The notes under the pieces were generated by a model. The model made no database searches and was not told the origin of the DNA. It worked only from the letters and a program-made list of their open reading frames with translations. Source: Candidatus Hecatellales archaeon (GTDB taxonomy: Archaea > Thermoproteota > Bathyarchaeia > Hecatellales > Hecatellaceae). Taken from it: a DNA stretch of 13,046 bases. Below, piece after piece: positions 12,992 through 13,046 of this stretch; position 1 is the first letter of the stretch, and every line of letters begins with the position of its first letter. The stretch covers positions 1-13,046 of the forward strand of contig QMYD01000015.1 of NCBI GenBank assembly GCA_003662485.1, read 5' to 3'. Position numbers and translations under genes: made by a program.

Positions 12992-13046
12992 CTACCATAG
13001 GAGGACTGCGCTTAGGATGAGGATGAGGTAGGCTACCCCTCCCAGC
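12992..13046 (-). CDS. 3' end of a membrane protein gene (partial)
   Basis: Read on the minus strand, the last 55 bases of the window encode LGGVAYLILILSAVLLW and then TAG (12992-12994). This is a clean C-terminal membrane helix ending in Trp, convergent with the LarA-like gene with an eight-base gap. The rest of the gene is outside the window, so the family cannot be named. The fragment is short, but strand, hydrophobicity and spacing support a real gene end. Confidence 0.5.
   Translation of the reverse strand, partial: LGGVAYLILILSAVLLW

Noticed and set aside
1..13046. Very frequent AGGCTT/AAGCCT hexamers through the window.
   Set aside because: They fall in coding frames on both strands and reflect the strong preference for AGG, GCC, CTT and similar codons; no regular spacing or array is seen.
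1..13046. CRISPR arrays, tandem repeats or insertion sequence ends.
   Set aside because: None was found by reading both strands; the only mobile-element trace is the integrase remnant.

Overview
The window comes from an archaeon. It encodes a TATA-binding protein, a CobY-type cobinamide-phosphate guanylyltransferase, a family-4 iron-sulfur uracil-DNA glycosylase and a ThiI with the methanogen-type Fe-S cysteine pattern. Promoters look like archaeal box A elements about 25-40 bases before short leaders. Overall style resembles the Thermoproteota/Bathyarchaeia group, but this placement is an inference. The archaeal assignment itself is firm.

Left part (1-2170): cobY on the plus strand meets a tightly packed minus-strand pair. 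The pair is an ECF-type S component and a PurM/AIR-synthase-like kinase that look like CblT and CblS. In Firmicutes CblT/CblS import and phosphorylate alpha-ribazole, the lower-ligand nucleoside of cobalamin. With CobY activating cobinamide-phosphate, the three genes make a coherent archaeal cobamide salvage locus. A tRNA-Arg(CCT) with an encoded CCA follows on the minus strand.

Middle left (2300-3535): a Tat-signal, coiled-coil, isochorismatase/nicotinamidase-like protein is predicted to act outside the membrane. It lies directly downstream of a decayed tyrosine-recombinase (integrase) 3' end that occupies most of the otherwise empty 3172-3535 stretch.

Centre (3536-8264): ilvD (branched-chain amino acid synthesis), a QueT-type preQ0 transporter and argS run on the plus strand. 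A small V4R-domain protein converges on argS.

Right part (8265-13046): a divergent promoter region separates the V4R gene from an unusual TBP that carries a 106-residue C-terminal extension with a CX2CX3CX2C cluster. Then comes a likely operon: a 101-residue unknown protein, family-4 uracil-DNA glycosylase, a ThiI reduced to its PP-loop half, and a HisA-like barrel. The HisA-like reading frame is open well upstream of its first normal start codon and meets the thiI stop at a CTT-TAA-G sequence. A LarA-like (DUF2088) protein that has lost nearly all lactate-racemase catalytic residues has its own promoter. The window closes with the 3' end of a minus-strand membrane protein gene.

Several genes concern tRNA (tRNA-Arg, ArgS, QueT for archaeosine precursor, ThiI for 4-thiouridine). 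The points most worth attention are the TBP extension, the alpha-ribazole salvage locus, the thiI/hisA-like junction, the catalytically stripped LarA homologue and the integrase remnant.
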